From Acidobacteriaceae bacterium dw_441 (GTDB taxonomy: Bacteria; Acidobacteriota; Terriglobia; Terriglobales; Acidobacteriaceae), in the NCBI GenBank assembly GCA_018449715.1, contig JAAVVA010000001.1:1488001-1552000 (forward strand): a DNA stretch of 64,000 bases. Direction: 5' to 3'. A program made the translations under genes and the position numbers. The notes under the pieces were generated by a model. It did no database searches and was not told the DNA's origin. It worked only from the letters and a program-made list of their open reading frames with translations. Shown here in pieces: positions 9,506 to 18,572 of the stretch. Numbering within the stretch: position 1 is the stretch's first letter; each line of letters begins with the position of its first letter.

Positions 9506-10654
9506 CTAAATCCAGTCGGCGACGATCCGGTTCTTCCCTGCCCTCTTGGCGGCGTACAGCAGATCATCCGCGCGTCGGAGCGCCTGCTCCAGACTCTCTC
9601 CGGCGTTGATCTCGACGACGCCGAAGCTTGCCGTCACGGTCCGCTCGTTGAGGTTTCCTTCTCCGAACTCCGTGCTGGCAATCTCTTCACGAAGCCCCTC
9701 CGCAGCCCTATATAGCTGGGACTGGTTGAGGCCGCTCAGAAGCACGGCGAACTCCTCTCCTCCGAAGCGGGCGACCGAGGCCGCATCAGCCTCGTGAACA
9801 AACTCCCGCAATAACGAGCCGATCTGAGACAGAACCGCATCTCCTCCGTGGTGTCCGTAGAGATCGTTGATCGATTTGAAGTCGTCGATATCGAAGAGAA
9901 TCAGACTCTGCACCTGGTCTTTTGCCTTCGCGGTTTGCCTCTCCGCAAGCTCTTCGAAGCCGCGCCGGTTCAAAAGTCCGGTCAGCGAGTCGGTCGTCGC
10001 CTTCTGATGCAGAGCAGCGATGATGTCAGCCCCAATAGCGGTCAACAACAGCAGACCGATCAGGACCATAAAGACGAGGAGGGAGAGGTTCAGCCAGACG
10101 GAAAATCGAAATTCCATCATCCTGCGGATGATGGCGATATCCTGCGTGTCTTCCAAGTGCTCGACGCTGAAGACCGTGCGCGGAAAAAACTGGAGAGCAA
10201 AGAGGAGAAGAGCCCAGAACAAGGAGCGATCGAGAAAGCGATGCGCCTCCTTTCTCATCCTCAGAGCTGTCACGAGCAGCAGGAAAGCCAACCCGAAGTT
10301 CAGCACGTAAACCCGGCCATCGAGCCAGAGAACGCCATAGTAGAAATAGGCGCTTCCGGCAACGATGAAGAGAGCCACTGCGAAGTTGAACAGGCGGTTC
10401 GACCGAAGTTCCAGGCGTCTTAGCACCCCTTCCGCAAATACCAGGGTCGCCGACGTATAAAAAACCGTGGAGACGACCGAATTGATTCCCAAATTACGAG
10501 GGATCAATAAAATCTGCGACAGAAACGCCACTCCGAACAACAGAAATGCAGATGCCAGCCACAAAAGATAGCGAAGCATCTTCCATCGCGTCCAGATTCC
10601 GAAAAAGAGCACGGAAAAGAAAAACGCAATGACGGGTACGGAAAATGCCAGCAC
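9506..10654 (-). CDS. Membrane-bound diguanylate cyclase (GGDEF)
   Basis: Makes cyclic di-GMP from GTP. The N-terminal 215 residues hold about seven hydrophobic segments forming an integral membrane sensor that I cannot name. The C-terminal 165 residues are a GGDEF domain starting at TDSLTGLLNRRGFEELAERQ, with the metal and substrate segment LILFDIDDFKSINDLYGHHGGD and the active-site loop ARFGGEEFAVLL. The inhibitory I-site RxxD, normally just before the loop, reads HEAD, so feedback inhibition is probably absent. It is convergent with acr3. Confidence 0.92.
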   Translation of the reverse strand: MLAFSVPVIAFFFSVLFFGIWTRWKMLRYLLWLASAFLLFGVAFLSQILLIPRNLGINSVVSTVFYTSATLVFAEGVLRRLELRSNRLFNFAVALFIVAGSAYFYYGVLWLDGRVYVLNFGLAFLLLVTALRMRKEAHRFLDRSLFWALLLFALQFFPRTVFSVEHLEDTQDIAIIRRMMEFRFSVWLNLSLLVFMVLIGLLLLTAIGADIIAALHQKATTDSLTGLLNRRGFEELAERQTAKAKDQVQSLILFDIDDFKSINDLYGHHGGDAVLSQIGSLLREFVHEADAASVARFGGEEFAVLLSGLNQSQLYRAAEGLREEIASTEFGEGNLNERTVTASFGVVEINAGESLEQALRRADDLLYAAKRAGKNRIVADWI

Positions 10655-10805
10655 ACGGATGCCTGTCGCTGGTGGAGAAGTCGCGATTTCCCATGCCTCC
10701 GGAAGGTCGTTCCTCTTCCATTCTAAGGGGATAGCCTCTGCGGAAAGCCTCGCTCAGCTTGACGGCACCTTGCGCGACTTTCACTCACATTTCATCTTCC
10801 GCAGG

Positions 10806-10835
10806 TTGACACGGCTAAGACCACTGGCCTATCGT
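10806..10835 (+). promoter_or_regulatory. groES-groEL promoter
   Basis: TTGACA at 10806-10811 and TATCGT at 10830-10835 with an 18 bp spacer form a sigma-70-like promoter. The CIRCE operator begins inside the -10 box. The 5' leader up to the groES ATG would be about 170 nt and includes a small perfect hairpin, GAGGCG-TTTG-CGCCTC, at 10929-10944. The rest of 10655-11015 shows no gene. Confidence 0.7.
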
Positions 10836-10861
10836 TAGCAATCGGAAGCATTGAGTGCTAA
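10835..10861 (+). promoter_or_regulatory. CIRCE element, HrcA operator
   Basis: TTAGCAATC (10835-10843), nine bases, then GAGTGCTAA (10853-10861). It matches the CIRCE consensus TTAGCACTC-N9-GAGTGCTAA with one changed base in the left arm. The position over the start of transcription predicts HrcA repression of the chaperonin operon. Confidence 0.92.
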
Positions 10862-11015
10862 CCTTTGCGTCTCCCTCCCGAAGTCCGGGGCGCAAGGGCT
10901 AGCGATTCCAACAATTTGCATCGGTTTAGAGGCGTTTGCGCCTCCCGGCCGATGTCCGGTTTCACCTCGGCGGAGACTCTCTGCCGGGCAAACAAATGCA
11001 ACAAGGAGAGTAATA

Positions 11016-11309
11016 ATGGCGAAGACATTTACACCGCTGCATGATCGCATCCTGGTCCGCCGCGTCGAAGAGGGCGAAACCCTTCGCGGCGGCATCATCA
11101 TCCCCGACTCTGCCAAGGAAAAGCCGCAGCAGGGTGAGGTGATCTCGGTTGGCAAGGGCAAGTCGAACGACGAGGGCAAGGTGTTCCCGCTCGACGTCAA
11201 GGCTGGCGACCAGATCCTCTTCGGCAAGTACTCCGGCACCGAGATCAAGCTCGACGGCGAAGAGTTCCTCATCATGCGCGAAGAGGAAGTCCTCGGCATC
11301 CTCAAGTAG
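11016..11309 (+). CDS. groES: Co-chaperonin GroES
   Basis: The 97-residue 10 kDa lid subunit of the chaperonin. The family pattern is complete: [42 protein letters not shown] with the mobile loop around residues 17-32, then [35 protein letters not shown]. The ATG at 11016 follows AAGGAG. groEL is 131 bp downstream; that gap contains two small GC-rich hairpins (TTCGCCGACGGCGAA and GGCGGCTTCGCCGC), which may adjust relative expression. Confidence 0.98.
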   Translation: MAKTFTPLHDRILVRRVEEGETLRGGIIIPDSAKEKPQQGEVISVGKGKSNDEGKVFPLDVKAGDQILFGKYSGTEIKLDGEEFLIMREEEVLGILK

Positions 11310-11368
11310 GTCCTTCGCCGACGGCGAATGGCGGCTTCGCCGCATTCCCGGCTGTGACAAGGATGTGA

Positions 11369-13111
<1,743 letters not shown>

Positions 13112-13150
13112 TCCTTCACGAACGGCGAAACGCGCCTTTGGCGCAAACCA

Positions 13151-13187
13151 GAACGGCCTCGGAAATTTCCGAGGCCGTTCCCTTTTT
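13151..13187 (+). terminator. Rho-independent terminator of groES-groEL
   Basis: A perfect 30-base palindrome (GAACGGCCTCGGAAA and its complement, 13151-13180) is followed by CCTTTTTAT. It lies 40 bp past the groEL stop codon. Confidence 0.92.
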
Positions 13188-13248
13188 ATCTCGCAAACTT
13201 CTATATCCTTATCGCGTAGAAATAAACCTTCCAAAGTGGAGTTTGAAG

Positions 13249-14355
13249 ATGACGATCTCGCGAAGAGAGTTCTCGAAGCTGGGTGCGTTGGGGATTGCGG
13301 CACATACACTGTCGTCGGTTCCTGTGTTGGGACAGGCGGCTCCGAGGAAGATTGGGTATTGCGTTATCGGGCTGGGGCGCATCGCAGACCATCACATGCG
13401 CGCGATTGCTCAGGGAACAAGCTCGAAGGTGACAGCGCTGGTGAGCGGGCATCGTGACAAGGCTGAGAGGATCGCGGCTCAGTATGGAGTACCGACGAGC
13501 TCCATCTACAACTACGAGAATATGGATCGTATCCGCGAGAACAAGGAGATCGATGCAGTCATCGTCTGTCTTCCGAACAGTATGCACGCGGAGTACACGA
13601 TTCGGTCGGCGAAGGCTGGGAAGCATGTGCTGTGTGAGAAGCCGATGTCGGTGACGGTCTCCGAGGCTGAGCAGATGATTGCGGCGTGCAAGGCGGCGAA
13701 CGTGAAGCTGTTGATTGCGTATCGTCTTCACTACGAGCCGACGAACCGGAAGGCGATCAAGATGATTCGTGATGGAGTGATCGGCAAAGTCGAGGTCATC
13801 GATAGCGCGAACGGTTTCAACATCGCTCCAGGAGAGTGGCGTTCGGATCGGAAGCTGGCGGGTGGCGGGCCGCTGATGGATGTGGGGATCTATTCGCTGA
13901 ACGCTACGCGCTACCTGACGGGCGAGGAGCCGGTGCAGTTTACGGCGATTGCAACGACGCCGGATCAGGACGGGCGCTTCAAGGGAGTCGAGGAGAATCT
14001 GGCGTGGACGATGCGCTTCCCTTCCGGTGCGTTGGCGAGTTGCTCGACGACTTACGGTGGTTCGATGGGGAGTTACTACAAGGTCTTCGGTTCAAAGGGA
14101 TGGCTGGAGGTCGGGTCGTTCAATTACGAGGGGCTGCGGTTGCAGGCGAGCTACCGGACCGCTCCGGGAGTTCCTCCGACGAAGATCGACGAGGCAAACA
14201 CGGAGAAGGATCCGATGCATTTTGTCCGGCAAGTCGATCACTTCAGCCGCTGCATCCTCGAGAACCGCACGCCGGACACTCCTGGTGAGGAGGGTCTGAC
14301 GGACATGCGGCACATCGAGTCGATCTACAAGGCAGCCGGTCTTACTCTTGGCTGA
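13249..14355 (+). CDS. Tat-exported Gfo/Idh/MocA-family oxidoreductase
   Basis: The 368-residue protein starts MTISRREFSKLGALGIAAHTLSSVPVLGQ, a twin-arginine signal, so it is exported already folded with its cofactor. The Rossmann motif is IGYCVIGLGRIADHHMRAI. The EKP motif (CEKPMSVT) and the C-terminal alpha/beta domain (GGGPLMDVGIYSLNATRYLTGEEP) follow, as in glucose-fructose oxidoreductase. It probably oxidises or isomerises a sugar in the periplasm. The ATG at 13249 starts the signal; the frame extends upstream into the groEL terminator. Its last 14 bp overlap the convergent VWA gene. Confidence 0.9.
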   Translation: MTISRREFSKLGALGIAAHTLSSVPVLGQAAPRKIGYCVIGLGRIADHHMRAIAQGTSSKVTALVSGHRDKAERIAAQYGVPTSSIYNYENMDRIRENKEIDAVIVCLPNSMHAEYTIRSAKAGKHVLCEKPMSVTVSEAEQMIAACKAANVKLLIAYRLHYEPTNRKAIKMIRDGVIGKVEVIDSANGFNIAPGEWRSDRKLAGGGPLMDVGIYSLNATRYLTGEEPVQFTAIATTPDQDGRFKGVEENLAWTMRFPSGALASCSTTYGGSMGSYYKVFGSKGWLEVGSFNYEGLRLQASYRTAPGVPPTKIDEANTEKDPMHFVRQVDHFSRCILENRTPDTPGEEGLTDMRHIESIYKAAGLTLG

Positions 14356-15298
14356 CGGCCTGCTGGGTTGCGGTGAGGCGGGTTCCGGGACGGACGTTGC
14401 CCGGAGCCTGCAGCTTGGTTGACTTGAGCGAGGTGGAAACTCTCAGGTCGACGAGGTTGTTGCCGTGCAGCGTGGCGGGGAAGGTCGCGACGTAGCTTTC
14501 GGCGAGAGCCTTCTTGAAGCGGTCGAAAAAGGGCGCGATCGAGACGGGACTCCAGGTTCCCTGCATGTAAGCGACTCCGCCGGTCTCGGCTCCGAGCTTG
14601 GTGAGGTAGCTCTGGCCGCTGAAGCTGGCCGCGCCGCCGCGGATTCCGGCGTCACCGTAGTAGATCGAGTAAACCGGCACTCCGGCTCGCTGGGCGTCGC
14701 GGATGGCGTTGTCTACGTAGGGGCTGCCCTGGTTCATCGGGCTGACGCTTCCGTTATAAGGATCGACACCGTTGGTCAGCATGATGACGAAGCGGGCCTT
14801 CGGGGTGCGGATGGCTCCTTCGGAGGCAGAGCCGCCGGGCCAGTTCTTGACGAAGTCGGAGAGACAAAAGTAGGGACTGGCGCTGATGCCGGGGGCGCCC
14901 ATCGGCATCCTCAGGTTCTGCGCGGCGGCGGCGTGGTCGGTGGTGAAGGGCTGGGCAGCGACGACGCGGCCGTTCTGCATGTAGCCGATGAGGACGGCGA
15001 CTCCATCGGGGAGGGTTTGGATGAAGCTGCGGATGTCGCCGAGCTGGCGTCCGACCGAGGTGCGGAGGCCGTCGTCGATGAGCAGGGCGATCTCGGCCCC
15101 CTGAGGGGCGACCGGGGCGACGGAGGCGAGCTGGGCGTCGTGGCCGCCGACCTTCACCTTGAGGTTCTGGGTGGTGAGGGGCTGCGGAGACTTCGAGTCG
15201 ACGGCGACGATGGCCTGGGTCGGCACGGGGCCTTCCTGGGCGTAGAGGAGCGGGGAGGCAAAAATGGTACTCGCAAGGAATAGTGTTCGGATGGTCAT
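14342..15298 (-). CDS. Secreted VWA-like domain protein
   Basis: A family common in Acidobacteria, often annotated as VWFA-related. The signal peptide MTIRTLFLASTIFASPLLYAQ is followed by a short beta domain and a von Willebrand A-like fold (AEIALLIDDGLRTSVGRQLGDIRSFIQTL ... RFVIMLTNGVDPYNG ... AGVPVYSIYYGDAG). The metal-ion-dependent adhesion motif is degenerate (DDGLRTS for DxSxS). Function is unknown; protein contact or surface adhesion is a guess from the fold. The ATG at 15298 has AAAGG eight bases upstream and is preferred to 15304. Confidence 0.75.
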   Translation of the reverse strand: MTIRTLFLASTIFASPLLYAQEGPVPTQAIVAVDSKSPQPLTTQNLKVKVGGHDAQLASVAPVAPQGAEIALLIDDGLRTSVGRQLGDIRSFIQTLPDGVAVLIGYMQNGRVVAAQPFTTDHAAAAQNLRMPMGAPGISASPYFCLSDFVKNWPGGSASEGAIRTPKARFVIMLTNGVDPYNGSVSPMNQGSPYVDNAIRDAQRAGVPVYSIYYGDAGIRGGAASFSGQSYLTKLGAETGGVAYMQGTWSPVSIAPFFDRFKKALAESYVATFPATLHGNNLVDLRVSTSLKSTKLQAPGNVRPGTRLTATQQAVSQE

Positions 15299-15494
15299 GG
15301 CCATATCCTTTCTTCTCCTTCTTTAGACGCGTCTTCGGGGGATAGGACTCTTACCTGTACCTAAGCAAGACCTTGGAAGGAAAGATTTTAGTGTGGCGCT
15401 TCCCTTTCCATGATCGATCTATCTTGCACCCTGCAACCCCACATCTGACAATAAGGCCGCGAGATATGGGGCCCCACACTGATGACGGTTTGGA

Positions 15495-15530
15495 GAAGCA
15501 GATTTCTCCGCTGCGCTGTGGAATGACAAG
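15495..15530 (-). repeat. REP-like repeat copy in the 15.3-15.7 kb gap
   Basis: GAAGCAGATTTCTCCGCTGC then GCTGTGGAATGACAAG is the reverse complement of the REP unit after uvrA. A weaker related stretch follows at about 15593-15620. The rest of 15305-15656 contains no gene I can support. Confidence 0.65.
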
Positions 15531-15656
15531 TTCGTGAGGTAAGGGTGACAGGGAAATTACAAGGGAGCACAGGCGAAATGCGTGATTCTTCCCTTCGCGT
15601 CGCTCGACGGTCAGAATGACGGGTGAAGTGTGGGCGGAACGACGGTTGGTGCAAAA

Positions 15657-15684
15657 AGAGGCTCCGGTTTTGTCCGGAACCTCT
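15657..15684 (-). terminator. Terminator of the BtuB-like receptor gene
   Basis: Arms AGAGG-C-TCCGG and CCGGA-A-CCTCT with a TTTTGT loop form a hairpin. Read on the minus strand it is followed by TTTTTGCAC. It starts 27 bp after the receptor stop codon. Confidence 0.8.
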
Positions 15685-15710
15685 TCCCTTTCTTCATTTG
15701 CCTGACGCTT

Positions 15711-18182
15711 CTAGTTGTTGCCTCCCACGCGGAGCTTGAGGCCCGTGCGGAAGGTGAACGGAAGCGACGTGTAGCCGATGGGGCCGATGTGCTGCTGTGA
15801 AAGCAGATTCCCCAGATCGGCGAAGACGGTGACGTGGCGATTGACCACATAGGTTCCATAGGCGTCGAGTTTGGCAAAGCCGTGGTCGAGGTTGCGGTTG
15901 GGCAGCAGCAGCGTGTTGCCTCCGTCCTGATCGGAGAAGGAGAGGAAGGTCGAGTCGTCGGAGCGACTGGCGAAGGCTCCTTTGAACGCTGCTGAGAACT
16001 TCGTCGTGGTGTACTGGGCGGCGAAGAAGCCGGTCTGCGGAGGACGGCGGAAGGGGCGCTGTCCCACCAGAGCGTACGAAGAGCCGATGGGGACGCCAGG
16101 GAGGTTGGGATTCTCGACGGCGGTTCCGTTGGCGATGGCGTCCGACGAGAAGGACTGCTCGACCAGGGAGGCAAGGTAGGTGTAGCCGCCGCGTACCAGA
16201 ATGCTACGCGTGGGGGCGAACTGAAGCTCGCCTTCAAAGCCCTGCGCACGGTAGGCGAGGGTGTTCAGCAGAGCGCCGAAGAGCTGTGCGGTACTGGTGT
16301 CGATGCCGAAGACCTGTTTCAGCGTGCCGGAATCGACGAAGTCCATCTGGTGGCTGAACTGGTTGTGGAAGTATCCCGCCTTGAGGATGAGTTTCTCGGA
16401 GAGGATGTTCTGATCGACGCCAACGTCAAAGGTGCGGGAGCGCAGAGCCTGAAGAGGCTTGACGTTGTAGGCAGTGATGAGGTCGGTGGAACCGGCGTCA
16501 GAGAGTTCCTTATATAGAGACTGAAATTCGCTCGAGAGCGAAGGCTCCTGCACGCCGGTCGCGGCGTTGGCACGGAGCTTGGTTCCGTGAAGGAAGCCGG
16601 GGCCGGGACGCACGGGAACCCATGCGAGGCCGAAGCGCGGAGTTCCGGCAGTTCCGTAGAGGTTGTTGCGCTGGATGGCTCCCCCGAGAGAGTAGAAGAG
16701 CCGGTTCTTCACATCGCCCTGGAACTGGAGGGTGTACTGGAAGTTGGTCCGCTGGGTCTTATCGAAGGTGAAGAAGGCGGGATTGTTGGAAGAGCCGCGT
16801 TCGTCCTCGTAGCGAAAACCGAAGAGCCCGATGAAGTGCGGCGAGAAAGTGTAATCGGACTGGAAGTACAGCTCATCGCGGAGAGATGCAAGATCGTTGC
16901 CGGTGGGAAAGCTGGTTCCATTGAGGAAGGAGGCGCGGCCCGTGGCGGTGTATCCGTTGGCTCCGCGGATGGTGACGGTGTTGCCGTAGTAGTCCGGGAA
17001 GGGGCCGAAGGAGGAGGGCACCATCAGAAGCTCTCCGACGGGCTGGAAGAGGACAAGCTGCTCGCGCTTGCGGGCGATGCCGTAGCGGACGAGATTGTGC
17101 CAGTTATTGTGGCGATTCTCGATCGTCGCTCCGGAGTAGAGATCCTGGTCGGCCTGCTTGCCATCGGAGGAGACGAGGTAAAGCTCGTGCGCGCCGGGGA
17201 CACCGGTGGCCGAGACTCCGTTGCGGATGGTGAAGCGCAGCGAGGTGTTCGCCGTGAAGTTGAAGCCGAGGTTCGCCGCGCTGGTGGCCGCGTGGAAGCG
17301 GTCGAGCGGGAGCGAGTTCGAAGAGTCGAAGCGCGAGAAGGCTCCGTAGTAATCGAGACGGTTGTGCGCACCGCCGAGGGTGACCTCGTTGCGGTAGGTG
17401 TGGAAGTTTCCGGCGTCGCCCGAGTAGTTAAGGATGGCGCGCGGAGTGGCTCCGCGAGGAGTGGTCAGGTTCACGACCGAGGCGAGGGCGTCGGAGCCGT
17501 AAAGGACGCTGTTGGGACCGCGGTAGGCCTCGAAGCCGTCGAGGGCGGTAGAGGAGACGGTGCCGAAGTCGAAGCGTCCTCCAACGTCTTCGGCAGTGAT
17601 GCCGTCGACCATGACCTTGTTGGCGTCGGAGTTTCCGCCGCGCACAAAGAGCGAGGTGACTCCACCGTACTGGCCGGTCTGAACGGCGGCGATGCCGGGA
17701 GACTGGCGGAGGTCGTCGGTGATGCCAACGCGCGCCTGGAGGACGCTGAACGGAACGAGGCTGATGGCGGAGCTGGCCTGCTGGATCGGCGTGGGGATGC
17801 CGGTCGCGGTGACGGTCATCTGCGCGGTGACGGAGGCGATCTCAAGTGTGACGTTGCGTGTGACGAGGTCGGTGCGTCCACCGTAGAAGGCCTGGCCAAT
17901 GCCGGAGGTGAAGGTGGGCGCAGTGGTCAGGAGAAGGAAGCGACCGGTGGCGGTGCTGCGGATCTCAAAGGAGCCGTCTGAGCCGCTGCGAGCGCTGCCG
18001 ACGATCTGCTTGTTCTGGATGAGTTGAACGGCTGCTCCGGGGACGGCTGCTCCGAGAGGATCGGTGACAGTGCCGCGGACGATGACGGCTTCGGAGGAGA
18101 CGGCGGCGAAGGAAAGGATTGCGGCGGCAAAAAAGCGGCGAAGGACGTGCGAGGCCGCAGAGGGACGCTCGGGTGCGTGCAT
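15711..18182 (-). CDS. TonB-dependent outer-membrane receptor, probable cobalamin transporter (BtuB-like)
   Basis: The 823-residue protein has a signal peptide (residues 1 to about 32), a carboxypeptidase-regulatory fold (VIVRGTVTDPLGAAVPGAAVQL) typical of acidobacterial receptors, a plug domain (DDLRQSPGIAAVQTGQYGGVTSLFVRGGNSDANKVMVDGI ... YRGPNSVLYGSDALASVVNLTT) and a beta barrel ending TFRTGLKLRVGGNN. The upstream cobalamin riboswitch is the main reason to propose corrinoid import. The frame is open to 18263, but that part is the riboswitch. The ATG at 18182, nine bases after GAGGAG, is the true start. A terminator follows. Confidence 0.88.
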   Translation of the reverse strand: MHAPERPSAASHVLRRFFAAAILSFAAVSSEAVIVRGTVTDPLGAAVPGAAVQLIQNKQIVGSARSGSDGSFEIRSTATGRFLLLTTAPTFTSGIGQAFYGGRTDLVTRNVTLEIASVTAQMTVTATGIPTPIQQASSAISLVPFSVLQARVGITDDLRQSPGIAAVQTGQYGGVTSLFVRGGNSDANKVMVDGITAEDVGGRFDFGTVSSTALDGFEAYRGPNSVLYGSDALASVVNLTTPRGATPRAILNYSGDAGNFHTYRNEVTLGGAHNRLDYYGAFSRFDSSNSLPLDRFHAATSAANLGFNFTANTSLRFTIRNGVSATGVPGAHELYLVSSDGKQADQDLYSGATIENRHNNWHNLVRYGIARKREQLVLFQPVGELLMVPSSFGPFPDYYGNTVTIRGANGYTATGRASFLNGTSFPTGNDLASLRDELYFQSDYTFSPHFIGLFGFRYEDERGSSNNPAFFTFDKTQRTNFQYTLQFQGDVKNRLFYSLGGAIQRNNLYGTAGTPRFGLAWVPVRPGPGFLHGTKLRANAATGVQEPSLSSEFQSLYKELSDAGSTDLITAYNVKPLQALRSRTFDVGVDQNILSEKLILKAGYFHNQFSHQMDFVDSGTLKQVFGIDTSTAQLFGALLNTLAYRAQGFEGELQFAPTRSILVRGGYTYLASLVEQSFSSDAIANGTAVENPNLPGVPIGSSYALVGQRPFRRPPQTGFFAAQYTTTKFSAAFKGAFASRSDDSTFLSFSDQDGGNTLLLPNRNLDHGFAKLDAYGTYVVNRHVTVFADLGNLLSQQHIGPIGYTSLPFTFRTGLKLRVGGNN

Positions 18183-18191
18183 GAAGATCAA

Positions 18192-18215
18192 CTCCTCGTT
18201 CCCCCCTCGGGAACG
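18192..18215 (-). promoter_or_regulatory. Hairpin next to the ribosome binding site of the BtuB-like gene
   Basis: CGTTCCC and GGGAACG (18197-18215) form a hairpin whose 3' side abuts GAGGAG (18192-18197), the likely ribosome binding site. It is a plausible expression platform for translational control by the riboswitch. Confidence 0.5.
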
Positions 18216-18229
18216 TGGCTGTTGTGCGA

Positions 18230-18403
18230 CAACGGAACCGGTCTCCTGACTGTCGCGTTTCATGCCTGCCGGATGTGGCGGCTCCCTTCCCGATTGGTCA
18301 GTGGGGGCGGCCGGGCGGCGTTCGCCTCGCTAGCGCGAAGGCGCGCGAGTCACAGTTGCGGGGCAGTGGCGGGGTTTCACCGCGCTTCCCGAACATTCCG
18401 TTG
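18230..18403 (-). ncRNA. Cobalamin riboswitch
   Basis: Read on the minus strand, the conserved parts come in the right order: GGGAAGCGCGGTGAAA, then CCACTGCCCCGCAACTGTGA, then CCCACTGACC with GGGAAGG, and the B12 box AGTCAGGAGACC. The outer stem CAACGGAA/TTCCGTTG (18396-18403 with 18230-18237) is a perfect 8 bp helix closing the element. It controls the BtuB-like receptor gene, which starts 47 bp further on. High cobalamin should turn the gene off. Between the riboswitch and the CobN-like gene (18404-18572) I see only a hairpin. Confidence 0.95.
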
Positions 18404-18524
18404 CGGTACAAGTATGTGTCGGCGGCTCGGGAGGCTCTTGAAGGCTCGAGCCGCAGGTTAATGCTGTGTTTCAAGTTTGAGGCATGGGAGGGGCGAAGTC
18501 AAAAGACGGTCGACGAAGTTCTCA

Positions 18525-18562
18525 GGCCATACCAAATCCCTCGATCCGTTCTCGGTATGGCC
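18525..18562 (-). terminator. Hairpin after the CobN-like gene
   Basis: GGCCATACC (18525-18533) and GGTATGGCC (18554-18562) can pair. It lies just past the stop of the minus-strand CobN-like gene. There is no T-run on that strand, so termination by it is only possible. Confidence 0.4.
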
Positions 18563-18572
18563 CGGTTTTATC

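Noticed and set aside
16587-17981. Plus-strand reading frame of 464 codons opposite the BtuB-like receptor
   Set aside because: Glu/Val/Gly-rich antisense shadow of a clear TonB receptor; no ribosome binding site or family signal.
18183-18263. N-terminal extension of the BtuB-like receptor starting at 18263
   Set aside because: It lies in the B12 box and downstream leader of the cobalamin riboswitch; a good ribosome binding site and signal peptide begin at 18182.
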